This document shows positions 17,293-25,585 of a stretch of DNA of 64,000 bases, in pieces (positions within the stretch are counted from its first letter, which is position 1; each line of letters opens with the position of its first letter). Below the pieces are notes generated by a model that saw nothing but the letters and a program-made list of their open reading frames with translations, was not told where the DNA came from and did not search any database. Both the position numbers and the translations under genes were made by a program. Source of the stretch: Chitinophagaceae bacterium (GTDB lineage: Bacteria > Bacteroidota > Bacteroidia > Chitinophagales > Chitinophagaceae); NCBI GenBank assembly GCA_016710745.1, contig JADJVB010000005.1:434001-498000 (forward strand), read 5' to 3'.

Positions 17293-18069
17293 ATGATACA
17301 TAAAAACCTCTACTTAATATTGTTTTTTTTATGCTGCGGCACCCCTGTTTTTTCCCAAACAGAAAAAATTGATACAGACCGGCCCGACCAAACCGAAAGT
17401 GCGGTAACTGTTCCCCATAAATGGCTGCAATTTGAAATGGGATTTGGCAGGCAGGCAAATTCTCCCGGCCAAAATGAATATCAACATCCCACCCTGTTGA
17501 GCAAGTACGGGATATCGAAAAAAATAGAATTCAGGTTGATAACAACGCTTAGAACCGATATTGATAACAGCGATCCTGCTGTAAAACAAACCGTAAATGG
17601 CCTTTCGCCTGTTGAAGTTGGCGCCAAAATAGCGTTGTGGGAAGAAAAGAAACTCCTGCCAAAAACCTCATTGATCTTTCATGTGGGAATCCCCAAACTG
17701 GCGTCTAATAAATTGCAGACAGATCACCTCGCTCCTAATTTCAGATTTAGCATGCAACACAGCCTGACCAATAATATCGGACTTGGATACAACCTCGGGG
17801 CCCAATGGGACGGCGAAAGCAAGGCGGCTACCTGGATCTATACGTTAGCCCCCGGAATCAGCCTTGGCAAAAAATGGTACGCGTATATTGAAGCATTTGG
17901 TTTTATATCGAAACAACATGAACCGGAACACAGCCTCGATGCTGGCATCGCCTTTTTTATCAGCGATAATTTTAAAATCGATATTTCATCGGGCTTTGGT
18001 ATCAGTCCGGCTGCACCCGACTGGTATATGGCCGTTGGTGGTTCCTTTCGTTTTAAAACCGGTAACTAA
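17293..18069 (+). CDS. outer-membrane MetA-like transporter protein
   Basis: 258 residues from the ATG at 17293, chosen because the ATG at 17272 lies inside a palindrome that looks like an operator; the signal peptide (LYLILFFLCCGTPVFSQ) is complete from here. The mature N-terminus IDTDRPDQTESAVTVPHKWLQFEMGF and the alternating strand pattern ending PDWYMAVGGSFRF fit the PF13557-type MetA family of outer-membrane beta barrels. They are proposed to take up phenols or other small solutes. Convergent with the TlpA-like gene at 18070, with a single-base junction. The neighbouring metal genes suggest metal-related use, but the family does not fix a substrate. Confidence 0.8.
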   Translation: MIHKNLYLILFFLCCGTPVFSQTEKIDTDRPDQTESAVTVPHKWLQFEMGFGRQANSPGQNEYQHPTLLSKYGISKKIEFRLITTLRTDIDNSDPAVKQTVNGLSPVEVGAKIALWEEKKLLPKTSLIFHVGIPKLASNKLQTDHLAPNFRFSMQHSLTNNIGLGYNLGAQWDGESKAATWIYTLAPGISLGKKWYAYIEAFGFISKQHEPEHSLDAGIAFFISDNFKIDISSGFGISPAAPDWYMAVGGSFRFKTGN

Positions 18070-18549
18070 TTATTGTACCAGTTGCTTAACCGCATCAAAT
18101 AGCTCTTTTCCTTCGAGGTTAATGGCAACGATCTTTCCGGATCTATCGAGCAAAAAATTGGTAGGCAATGCATCTACAAAAAACTGCTCCGCCACTTTCG
18201 AATTCCAACCTTCCAGGTCGAGTACCTGAGTATAAGTAAGCTTGTCTTTTTTTACGGCTTTTAACCAATTTTCTTTTTTGGTATCAAGCGATACGGCAAA
18301 AACTTCAAATCCCTGCTCCCGGTATTTTTTATATAACTTCTGAATAAAAGGATTGGCCGCCCGGCAGGGGCCACACCAACTGGCCCAAAAATCGATCAAC
18401 ACTACTTTGCCCTCCAATGATGAAAGTTTAACAGGGTCATCAGCCCTACCCGGAAGTTCAATTCCAGGCACGCGCCCACCGATTCGTAATTGTGCTTCGC
18501 TGCACAGGGAAGCCTCCAGTAACAGGATCACAAACAGTATTTTTTTCAT
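18070..18549 (-). CDS. TlpA-like thioredoxin-domain protein
   Basis: 159 residues from the ATG at 18549; three codons upstream open only with TTG. A signal peptide (KKILFVILLLEASLCSEAQ) sends it to the periplasm. The core VVLIDFWASWCGPCRAANPF carries the redox-active CGPC pair and the following IQKLYKKYREQGFEVFAVSLD is the usual TlpA/ResA layout. These proteins reduce disulfides or chaperone cytochrome and copper sites. It lies 65 bp downstream of the TonB receptor with the HMA domain on the same strand, so a role in keeping metal-site cysteines reduced is a reasonable inference. Confidence 0.9.
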   Translation of the reverse strand: MKKILFVILLLEASLCSEAQLRIGGRVPGIELPGRADDPVKLSSLEGKVVLIDFWASWCGPCRAANPFIQKLYKKYREQGFEVFAVSLDTKKENWLKAVKKDKLTYTQVLDLEGWNSKVAEQFFVDALPTNFLLDRSGKIVAINLEGKELFDAVKQLVQ

Positions 18550-18614
18550 AAACAACAATTTCTTTTTTCAAATAAGATCAGGATAAACCTTAGTCTGCTT
18601 TTCATGATTCGGTT

Positions 18615-21254
18615 TTATTTGATCGTTAGCCTTAATCCGCCATATACCATCCGGCCACTGACGGGGCCCCAAACCATTGATGCATCAAAGTATTGCCCGA
18701 AAGGCTGTGCGGCTGCCACGATCACATTCTCCTGAAAATAGTTCGTCAGATTCTCGACCCCAATATAAATATCAAATGGATATTTTTTTCCAAAGGTTCT
18801 CGAAACCTGCGTATTCATCGTAATAAATGTTGGTGAATAATCCGGCAACTGGTAGGCCGGTGTGTTGGCAGCCGTGCCGGGTAATCTTTTTCTTCCGTTG
18901 TAGGTTATGGTATAGTCCAGCTTAAATCCCCGGATCTCATAAGCCAGGTTGGCAAAAGCCCGGTGTTTCGATATCAGTGGTCTTTCGATCAACTGCCCGC
19001 TAAAAGTAGACTTCACATCAAAAAGCCGGTAAGCCAGCCTCATTTCGAGATGCCTGATCGGTTCTACATTTACCTGTGCCTGGAAACTGTTCGAATAGGA
19101 TTTACCTGACAGGTTGTAAAACTTAACTTCCCGGGCATTCTCCAAGTCTATTACTACCTGGTTTTTAAAATCATTCCTAAAATAATCCAGACTTAACTGT
19201 GCATCGTTATTAAATAATTTGAATTTCTGATCAACGCTTATCCCTTTGTTCCAGGCAACTTCCGGATCCAGTCCATAAGCCCCGCCCGGGCCGGCACCCA
19301 GGATATTCAATTGCCGGGCACTTACAAATACACTCATATTTTCTGCAAATATATTTGCCGTACGTTGCCCACGTCCTGCGCTCATTCTCAGTACCGTTCC
19401 CTTTACGGGTTCGTAACGCATGTTTAAACGGGGCGTAATAAACAAACCAAACAAACTATTGTGATCTAACCGCATGCCAACGATCGCACTGAATTTATCA
19501 TTGGGTGTAAATGTATATTCTCCAAAAATACCCGGCACCATTTCGGTTCTGGCAAAATTCGCCGTTTTAAACACTTCCTGATAATCGTCATATAAAAAAC
19601 TCAACCCGGTTCTGAATTTATGTATCGTTGTATTTATTATAGATTGATAGATCAGGTTGGCGTAAACCGTTTTCTGTTTTGCATTATAGTTGGTTAACCC
19701 AAAGTAGGAATCCTGCGTATGGCTGATCCCGTCGATCTGCAGGCCTACACTTTTATATTTTTTTCCGGGAAACACATAGCCGATCTTACCAAAGGCCTCG
19801 TAGCGCTGGATTTCGATACCGAGTCCATAGCTGTTTGTTGTATTTTTGTCAGCACCGGGGTCAAAAATAACTTCACCTCCTGTTCTTTTATCATGTAATA
19901 TCTTTATCCCAAACTGACTTTCCAATCCTTTGCCATCGCTGTATTTGTAGCGGTTAACCAACCCAAAAGAATTTCCCGTAGGCAAATCGCGAAATCCATC
20001 CTTGTTAAAATCCATTTTCCTGTTCGCCAAAAAATCATCATGTAGCAACAGTCCGGCCGACCAGTTCTTTCCGATCTTTTTTGACAGATTCAGGTTCAGG
20101 TCTGTCTTGCCCGCACTGTTTACATAAAGATTGGCCAACATTTGCTCGCTATTTTCCGGTTTTTTCAGCTCCACATTTATCTGCCCGGCTATACTCTCGT
20201 ATCCATTTGCCACCGACCCAACACCCTTGGTCAATTGAATCGATTCGATCCAGGGGCCTGCAATTGAATTTAAACCAAGCGGTGTTGCGATACCGCGGGG
20301 ACCAGGCAAATTTTCTACCGTGAGTTGGGAATAGTTTCCACTCAACCCCAATAATTGAATTTGTTTTGAGCCGGTAACCGCATCATTGTATGAAACATCC
20401 ACCGAAGGATTTGTTTCAAAACTTTCGCTCAAATTACAACAGGCGGCTTTCAATATCTCTTTGCTGGTCAACGTCTCCGTGCGTATTGGATTAAAATTGT
20501 TTACATAGGTGGACCGTTTTTTTGTGGTGATCACCACTTCCTTTAATTTTCTATCCGTGGCCAGTATGATCCTCACTTCCCGGCTTTTGCCGGCAGCAAT
20601 GGTGTCCGATTTGTAACCGGTATACGTGATTACCAACCGGTCATCTGCCTGCTCCGGATGTATACTAAAAATCCCATCGGTGTCTGTAATAACACCATAT
20701 CCGGTCGACAACAGGAATACACTGGCATTGGGCAGTGGTTTAAATACGCCCTTATTATCTTCCTCCAAAACAACCCCCTTGATAACCGTAACCGATTCGG
20801 ATTCAATAACACCCGGTTTGGTTTTTAACGATGAATCAACAGCTGCAGTAATGGATTGCAGATTCAAAACATCAGGCTTCGTATTTGAATCTTCCGACAT
20901 TGAATCCGGTTTACGGTACAGACAACAGGTAGGTAATGCGTTATACACGTTATCATCTGCCTTTTTATCCTCCAGATCGTGCCCAACGGATACTATTTTA
21001 TTTTTAATTTTTTCCAATGATATTTTAGCGGGATTGTAAACCAACTGCAACTGATTTGTATTTTCGTCCCAGGCAGCTGATCGCACGCCCCTGCCTTTAA
21101 CCGCACCTTCAATCCGGTCTTTACACTGTTCACAGGCGCCAAAAACTTTAAGATAGATCAATGTATCGCCCGATGGTTTGATGCTATTTTGCGCACTTGC
21201 GGAAAATGCCGGTATTAACAGGCTGGTCAGCAAGATATATATGATCCGTTTCAT
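18615..21254 (-). CDS. TonB-dependent receptor with N-terminal heavy-metal-associated domain
   Basis: 879 residues with a signal peptide. Residues about 30-95 form an HMA (ferredoxin-like) domain with Cys41 and Cys44 in FGACEQCKDRI. A YNALPTCCLYRK motif follows (104-115), then a carboxypeptidase-regulatory-like beta domain (about 155-245). The plug begins near ETLTSKEILKAACCN and LGLSGNYSQLTVENLPGPRG, and the 22-strand barrel runs to the C-terminus. The barrel is of the outer-membrane import type powered by TonB. An HMA domain ahead of the plug would sit in the periplasm and could bind or sense Cu, Zn or a related ion. The separate HMA protein upstream shows the same motif order, suggesting a common origin. 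Confidence 0.9.
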   Translation of the reverse strand: MKRIIYILLTSLLIPAFSASAQNSIKPSGDTLIYLKVFGACEQCKDRIEGAVKGRGVRSAAWDENTNQLQLVYNPAKISLEKIKNKIVSVGHDLEDKKADDNVYNALPTCCLYRKPDSMSEDSNTKPDVLNLQSITAAVDSSLKTKPGVIESESVTVIKGVVLEEDNKGVFKPLPNASVFLLSTGYGVITDTDGIFSIHPEQADDRLVITYTGYKSDTIAAGKSREVRIILATDRKLKEVVITTKKRSTYVNNFNPIRTETLTSKEILKAACCNLSESFETNPSVDVSYNDAVTGSKQIQLLGLSGNYSQLTVENLPGPRGIATPLGLNSIAGPWIESIQLTKGVGSVANGYESIAGQINVELKKPENSEQMLANLYVNSAGKTDLNLNLSKKIGKNWSAGLLLHDDFLANRKMDFNKDGFRDLPTGNSFGLVNRYKYSDGKGLESQFGIKILHDKRTGGEVIFDPGADKNTTNSYGLGIEIQRYEAFGKIGYVFPGKKYKSVGLQIDGISHTQDSYFGLTNYNAKQKTVYANLIYQSIINTTIHKFRTGLSFLYDDYQEVFKTANFARTEMVPGIFGEYTFTPNDKFSAIVGMRLDHNSLFGLFITPRLNMRYEPVKGTVLRMSAGRGQRTANIFAENMSVFVSARQLNILGAGPGGAYGLDPEVAWNKGISVDQKFKLFNNDAQLSLDYFRNDFKNQVVIDLENAREVKFYNLSGKSYSNSFQAQVNVEPIRHLEMRLAYRLFDVKSTFSGQLIERPLISKHRAFANLAYEIRGFKLDYTITYNGRKRLPGTAANTPAYQLPDYSPTFITMNTQVSRTFGKKYPFDIYIGVENLTNYFQENVIVAAAQPFGQYFDASMVWGPVSGRMVYGGLRLTIK

Positions 21255-21409
21255 TTTTTATAATTTGTAAAACAGACTGTGTTCATCAACAAATGACAAT
21301 TGACTTTGTACATATCAAAAATCCAAAACGCTGATAAGTTGCAGATTGCGAACAACCTGCAACTATTGAAATCTAAGTCCGTTTTTTGTAAGTGATCTTA
21401 AAAAGGCGT

Positions 21410-21841
21410 TTACTGTTTTTTCTTCAGATCCATTCCGCATTTTGAACATTTACCGGGCTCAGTACCGGTAACGTCTGCATGCATCGGACAAACATAGGAG
21501 GCCGTTTCTTTCCGGTCATACTTGCAACAACCGGGTAAATTATCATAGGCAGCATTCACGGCAGTAAATTCCTGGGTGTCGTAACCTGAATTCGCAATGG
21601 CTTCCTGAATTTTTGCCGAAGACGTTTTTTTAACAGCATAAGTAACCACTAACTCTTTACTATCGGCATCCCAACTTGCTTTTTTTGCACCAGCCGATTT
21701 CGCGGATTTTTCGATGGTTGTTTTACACATACCACAGTTGCCCCATACTTTAATGGTTTCCGTTTTTGAAGATTGGGCGGTTGTTGTGCTGGTGCTGAAC
21801 AGGCCGAATAAAATGGCCGCGAATAATGATAATGTTTTCAT
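21410..21841 (-). CDS. HMA domain plus HMBD metal-binding protein
   Basis: 143 residues with a signal peptide (KTLSLFAAILFGLFS). The HMA domain holds Cys36 and Cys39 in WGNCGMCKTTIEK. It is followed by AAYDNLPGCCKYDRK (98-111). The C-terminus is a heavy-metal-binding domain: SYVCPMHADVTGTEPGKCSKCGMDL, with the YxCPMHxxV...CPxCGM pattern seen in CusB- and CopA-associated proteins. It is thus a periplasmic metal carrier, most probably for copper. It lies upstream of the TonB receptor in the same orientation with a 155-bp gap. The gap contains a GTTGCAG/CTGCAAC hairpin (21338-21344 and 21357-21363) of unknown role. Confidence 0.88.
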   Translation of the reverse strand: MKTLSLFAAILFGLFSTSTTTAQSSKTETIKVWGNCGMCKTTIEKSAKSAGAKKASWDADSKELVVTYAVKKTSSAKIQEAIANSGYDTQEFTAVNAAYDNLPGCCKYDRKETASYVCPMHADVTGTEPGKCSKCGMDLKKKQ

Positions 21842-21963
21842 TTTATATAAATTTTGAACTTGAATAAATAAACGATGCAGATAGCATCATGCAATAGGTA
21901 AAATTTACTCCGATGCTTTAGCGCACAAGTAGATTTTCACCATGAAAAAATTCAAGATCAATG

Positions 21964-22350
21964 CTATAGTCTGAAAACGCAGTTCATGATACTGGCCGAG
22001 GGGCCGTTATAATCAGGTGGAGAGTGATTATTAAAAGCAGTTAAAGCCGTATTATCGGGCATCTGCCAGTTATATTCAGGATATTCATTTACAAAAACAA
22101 AAGAAGGTGCAGTAAGATCAATATTATTCGATACCATTTGATGCGAATCGCTCAGTTTGTGAAACTGAAACTCATCGTGGCAACAGCCGGTATCTTTTTC
22201 CGTCATGCCACATTTGCCGCAGGTATCGGTTGCAGAACCATAAAACTCTACTCCGGCCATATCGCCCATACAATAATGCAGTTCCATAGCGATTCCCGAA
22301 GAAACAGCCAGGTAAACTATAGCTAATATGCCGATATAGATCTTTTTCAT
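21964..22350 (-). CDS. HYC_CC_PP family protein
   Basis: 128 residues with an N-terminal membrane anchor or signal peptide (KKIYIGILAIVYLAVSSGIAM). The family name describes its conserved points, all present here: HYCMGDM, then CGKCG and GCCHDEFQFHKL, and a proline pair in NHSPPDY near the end. Function is unknown in the literature I can recall, but family members sit beside copper and heavy-metal genes. Here it heads the minus-strand metal block ahead of the HMA-HMBD gene. The cysteine/histidine pattern fits metal binding. Whether it is secreted or membrane-anchored is not resolved. Confidence 0.8.
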   Translation of the reverse strand: MKKIYIGILAIVYLAVSSGIAMELHYCMGDMAGVEFYGSATDTCGKCGMTEKDTGCCHDEFQFHKLSDSHQMVSNNIDLTAPSFVFVNEYPEYNWQMPDNTALTAFNNHSPPDYNGPSASIMNCVFRL

Positions 22351-22429
22351 CTGCTTTGCAAAGCTACAACAGTTTCAACAAAACGGCAATTACTACAACC
22401 TGATAAGCAAATTTTAACATGATAGCCCG

Positions 22430-22464
22430 GCTAAAAGCTGTTCGCTGATAGCTGATAGCTAATT
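22430..22464. repeat. 7-bp periodic repeat (GCTGATA-like)
   Basis: Five tandem heptamers: GCTAAAA, GCTGTTC, GCTGATA, GCTGATA, GCTAATT. The stop codon of the porin gene (22459-22461) lies inside the array. Confidence 0.6.
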
Positions 22465-24456
22465 TACAAACCCCCATTGTATCCCAAAACGGAAAATAAA
22501 TCCCTGCATCGGGTAATGCGGTGCCCCAAAATTGTTGTTAATGAAACCGAAACCGTTTTTAAAACTAACGGCATTTAAATTTTCGCCACGGATAAACCCG
22601 GTAAACGATTTGATACGAAAATGAAAGAAAGCGGTAATGTCGGGCAGGTTATTTATGGTAACCGTATCCTGGGGTGTAAACTGCCCCATAACCGGCGAAT
22701 AATTGTAGGCTTTAAATGGCGTAAAATAACGTATTTCCAGTCCGGCACTCAAAAACAGATTTTTGAATAAATTGGCCTCGTAAGCCACCCGGTTCCTGGT
22801 AAATAGCAAAGGCACTTTTACCGGCGCACTGCCATCCGTCTGTTGCAGGGTTATATCGGTGTAGAGGTTCCAGCGTTTGGTGAGTTTCGTTTTCCTTGAT
22901 GCCGACAGTTGCAGCAAATTGATCACTTTACTGCTTTGTTCTATTTTATAATAATCGTCGAAATAAGCGAGGTTTGTTATGATATGATTCTTGAAGCTGA
23001 GGTTTATAAAACGATTATTAACATCGGCGCCAAAGGAAATAATATTTTCTTTGGTTGACAGTCCGGTGTTGTTAAAATTAAAGGTAGAAGAAGCATCAAA
23101 AATAAAGGACGGTGATCTGTTTACATTTTTAAAAAACAAACGCACATCGCCCCAGGTATTGTTAATATGCCGGGCGATCGTTGCATAGGCGCTGTAGTCG
23201 CCGCTATTTAATCCATTTACATAAAACTCTCCCTTGGCTAACACGTCCCACAGCTTATTTCGGGTTTTATTTCGATACTCGCCATGCACCACAAAATTGT
23301 AAAAGTTCTTAGTGCCGTCCTTTAACTCTCCTTTTATGTTTTCCAATCTTACACCCGCCGAAATAAACTGTCCCGAATTTTTAGTATCCGGAAACTGCAG
23401 CAAGGTAAAATCATTGCTGATAACCGACCATTTTTGTTGTATAAAAAAACTATCGACTCCCTTTTTGGGAATGGTATCATAGTTGTCGTGGTAATAGGCC
23501 GAGTCGGCCATATCATCCCTGAATAAATAATTATAGGTACTGTACGTAAAACTATGTTGGGCCCTCAGTTTAGGATAAAAAAGATATTCGGTGGTGGAAT
23601 CATTGATGGCTATGGAATCCTTTTTGCCGATATCATAGGTTTGACGAATAAAAATCGTAAGATCCTTGTAAATATTTCCGGTGCTTACACTCGATTGAAA
23701 CGGATTGGGCGCATAATTGGCTGCATTGCCGATATTAACCGGCATCGAAAATCGCTGTTTATAATTTGGATCGGTTAAAACGGTATCAGACCGTATACCG
23801 CCATTTTCGGAATTCTTTATAGTATTGCCTACCAAAATAATATAGGCCGCATATCGCTTGCGTTTACCCTGGTAGTTGCTGAACAAACGATAACTCTTGT
23901 GGTTGGCATTTTGCGTAACATAAAAACCCGGGGCACTGATGAGGCGGTAATCAAATCCAAAACTCCAGTTGGGCCTCGGGCTCTGGGTATGCAGCGCTTT
24001 GATCATTTGCTCCTTGCCCGAGGCCAATTGATAACCCAGTTGGGTAAATGGCCTGTTGGTTTTATAAAATTTAGATTCCTCCAGTGTATACCGGTATATA
24101 TCGAAGGCATGAAAACCCGCATCAAAACCGGGTTTTGCATTCGGTTTATAAATTAAAGAATAGGCTGCCGCTCCGTTGTTGCCCAGGTAGGCATAGGAAG
24201 ACGGTATAGAAAAATAGGTGTCAAAATCATTGATGGAAGAATCAAACGGAATAGGCCGGATCGAGTCGAGGTACTTATAACTGATGGCGACAGCATTCTT
24301 GCTGTCGTCGCGGTGTTCAAAACCAATAGTATCATTGCCTCCCGAAATATTTCCAATTCCCTTGATCCGGTCGCCAATTTTATTGAGCGCCGGTTCCTGG
24401 GCATACAAAAACTGAAAACAAAAAACGAATATGATGAGGCCAGCAATTTGCTTCAT
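22459..24456 (-). CDS. putative outer-membrane porin
   Basis: 665 residues from the ATG at 24456, which gives a clean signal peptide (KQIAGLIIFVFCFQFLYAQ); a longer reading begins with TTG inside the next gene and is rejected. The body is a run of amphipathic strands with aromatic ends, and the N-terminal part reads DTYFSIPSSYAYLGNNGAAA, typical of the Bacteroidota putative porin family (PF14121-like). These are outer-membrane barrels of unknown specificity. The gene starts 11 bp downstream of the purine nucleoside phosphorylase stop in the same orientation, so the two are probably cotranscribed. A role in nucleoside uptake is possible but unproven. Confidence 0.8.
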   Translation of the reverse strand: MKQIAGLIIFVFCFQFLYAQEPALNKIGDRIKGIGNISGGNDTIGFEHRDDSKNAVAISYKYLDSIRPIPFDSSINDFDTYFSIPSSYAYLGNNGAAAYSLIYKPNAKPGFDAGFHAFDIYRYTLEESKFYKTNRPFTQLGYQLASGKEQMIKALHTQSPRPNWSFGFDYRLISAPGFYVTQNANHKSYRLFSNYQGKRKRYAAYIILVGNTIKNSENGGIRSDTVLTDPNYKQRFSMPVNIGNAANYAPNPFQSSVSTGNIYKDLTIFIRQTYDIGKKDSIAINDSTTEYLFYPKLRAQHSFTYSTYNYLFRDDMADSAYYHDNYDTIPKKGVDSFFIQQKWSVISNDFTLLQFPDTKNSGQFISAGVRLENIKGELKDGTKNFYNFVVHGEYRNKTRNKLWDVLAKGEFYVNGLNSGDYSAYATIARHINNTWGDVRLFFKNVNRSPSFIFDASSTFNFNNTGLSTKENIISFGADVNNRFINLSFKNHIITNLAYFDDYYKIEQSSKVINLLQLSASRKTKLTKRWNLYTDITLQQTDGSAPVKVPLLFTRNRVAYEANLFKNLFLSAGLEIRYFTPFKAYNYSPVMGQFTPQDTVTINNLPDITAFFHFRIKSFTGFIRGENLNAVSFKNGFGFINNNFGAPHYPMQGFIFRFGIQWGFVN

Positions 24457-24466
24457 TGGTAGGTAC

Positions 24467-25279
24467 TTATAGTTGTGCAATTAATTCACAAAATAATGCC
24501 TTGAAATTGGGTTCAGCTTCTTTGGCAGCCTGTAAAACTTCTTCATGGGTAATTACGTTATCGTCATCCCGGATGCCTACATCGGTTATTACACTCATCG
24601 CAAAAACCGGCAATCCCATATGCACGGCTGTTATCACTTCCTGCACAGTACTCATGCCCACCGCATCTCCACCTAAAGCCAATATCATCCTGTACTCGGC
24701 GTGGGTTTCAAAAGTAGGACCGGTTACGGCAACATAAACGCCTTCCCGAACATTAATATTCTTTTCTGCCGCAATGTCTTTAACCTTTTTGATCAGGTGT
24801 TTTTTATAAGGCTCACTCATATCCGGGAACCTTGGCCCCAGCGATTTGTCATTTTTCCCAATTAAGGGATTGGGTGCCAGCTGACTGATATGATCTTTGA
24901 TGATCATCAGGTCGCCAACTTTAAATGATGGATTTACACCACCCGCCGCGTTGCTGATCAACAGGGTATCAATGCCCAAAAACTTCAAAACCCTGATCGG
25001 AAAAACTGTTTGTTCGGAAGAATAGCCTTCATACAAATGAAAGCGTCCGGCCATAGCAACTACTTTTTTACCCCTGAGTTTTCCGAAAATAAGTTTACCG
25101 CTATGTCCCTCAACGGTGCTTACCGGAAAATGAGGTATATCACCATAAGGAATCTCTTTTTCAATTTCAATTTCATTGGTAAAACTACCCAGTCCGCTGC
25201 CCAACACGATACCAACATCGGGCTTGCCGCCATATAAGGATTTAATAAAATTTACTGCTTCGTTAATTTTCAGCATCAT
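24467..25279 (-). CDS. punA: purine-nucleoside phosphorylase
   Basis: About 270 residues, matching the trimeric (class I) purine nucleoside phosphorylases. These cleave inosine and guanosine with phosphate to base and ribose-1-phosphate for purine salvage. The phosphate loop VGIVLGSGLGSF is at about 22-33, with HSGKLIFG (57-66) and GRFHLYEGYS next. SNAAGGVNPSF and the C-terminal MSTVQEVITAVHMGLPVFAMSVITD segment shape the base pocket. The start is MM at 25279 or 25276. No regulatory site is evident in the upstream repeat region. The porin gene follows within 11 bp. Cytosolic enzyme with high-confidence assignment. Confidence 0.93.
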   Translation of the reverse strand: MMLKINEAVNFIKSLYGGKPDVGIVLGSGLGSFTNEIEIEKEIPYGDIPHFPVSTVEGHSGKLIFGKLRGKKVVAMAGRFHLYEGYSSEQTVFPIRVLKFLGIDTLLISNAAGGVNPSFKVGDLMIIKDHISQLAPNPLIGKNDKSLGPRFPDMSEPYKKHLIKKVKDIAAEKNINVREGVYVAVTGPTFETHAEYRMILALGGDAVGMSTVQEVITAVHMGLPVFAMSVITDVGIRDDDNVITHEEVLQAAKEAEPNFKALFCELIAQL

Positions 25280-25350
25280 ATAGTTATCTTTTCGGCGGTA
25301 AAGGTAAGATAAGATACGTTAAAGGAATGTTCAGAGTTTAGCATGGGGAG

Positions 25351-25526
25351 TTAGCGGTTGGCGGTTAGCGGTTAGCGGTTAGCGGTTAGCGGTTAGCAAT
25401 TAGCGGTTAGCAGTTAGCAGTTAGCGGTTAGCGGTTAGCGGTTAGCGGTTAGCATTTAGGATTCGGGAGTATCCAGTATCCATTATCCATTATCCATTAT
25501 CCAGCATCCAGCATCCAGCATCCCGT
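25351..25526. repeat. compound 7-bp tandem repeat array in a 306-bp gene-free gap
   Basis: Fifteen units of TTAGCGG-type heptamers (25351-25455) are followed by eight ATCCAGT/ATCCATT/ATCCAGC-type heptamers (25471-25526). The rest of the gap (25280-25585) holds only the upstream regions of punA and sucC; I see no gene in it. Confidence 0.9.
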
Positions 25527-25561
25527 CTCACCCAACTCCAAACATACTAACCAACTTTTCA

Positions 25562-25569
25562 TATCTTCG
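25562..25569 (+). promoter_or_regulatory. candidate -7 box of sucC
   Basis: TATCTTCG, one mismatch from TAnnTTTG, lies 17 bp before the sucC ATG. No -33 box is convincing. Confidence 0.35.
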
Positions 25570-25585
25570 CAAAAATTTTTTCAAT

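Noticed and set aside
22138..22326. Plus-strand open frame inside the HYC_CC_PP gene
   Set aside because: Shadow of the minus-strand gene, which has a clear family pattern.
25351..25455. TTAGCGG tandem array as a telomere-like or CRISPR array
   Set aside because: Only a 7-bp unit, no spacers, and a circular-chromosome setting; it is a simple repeat.
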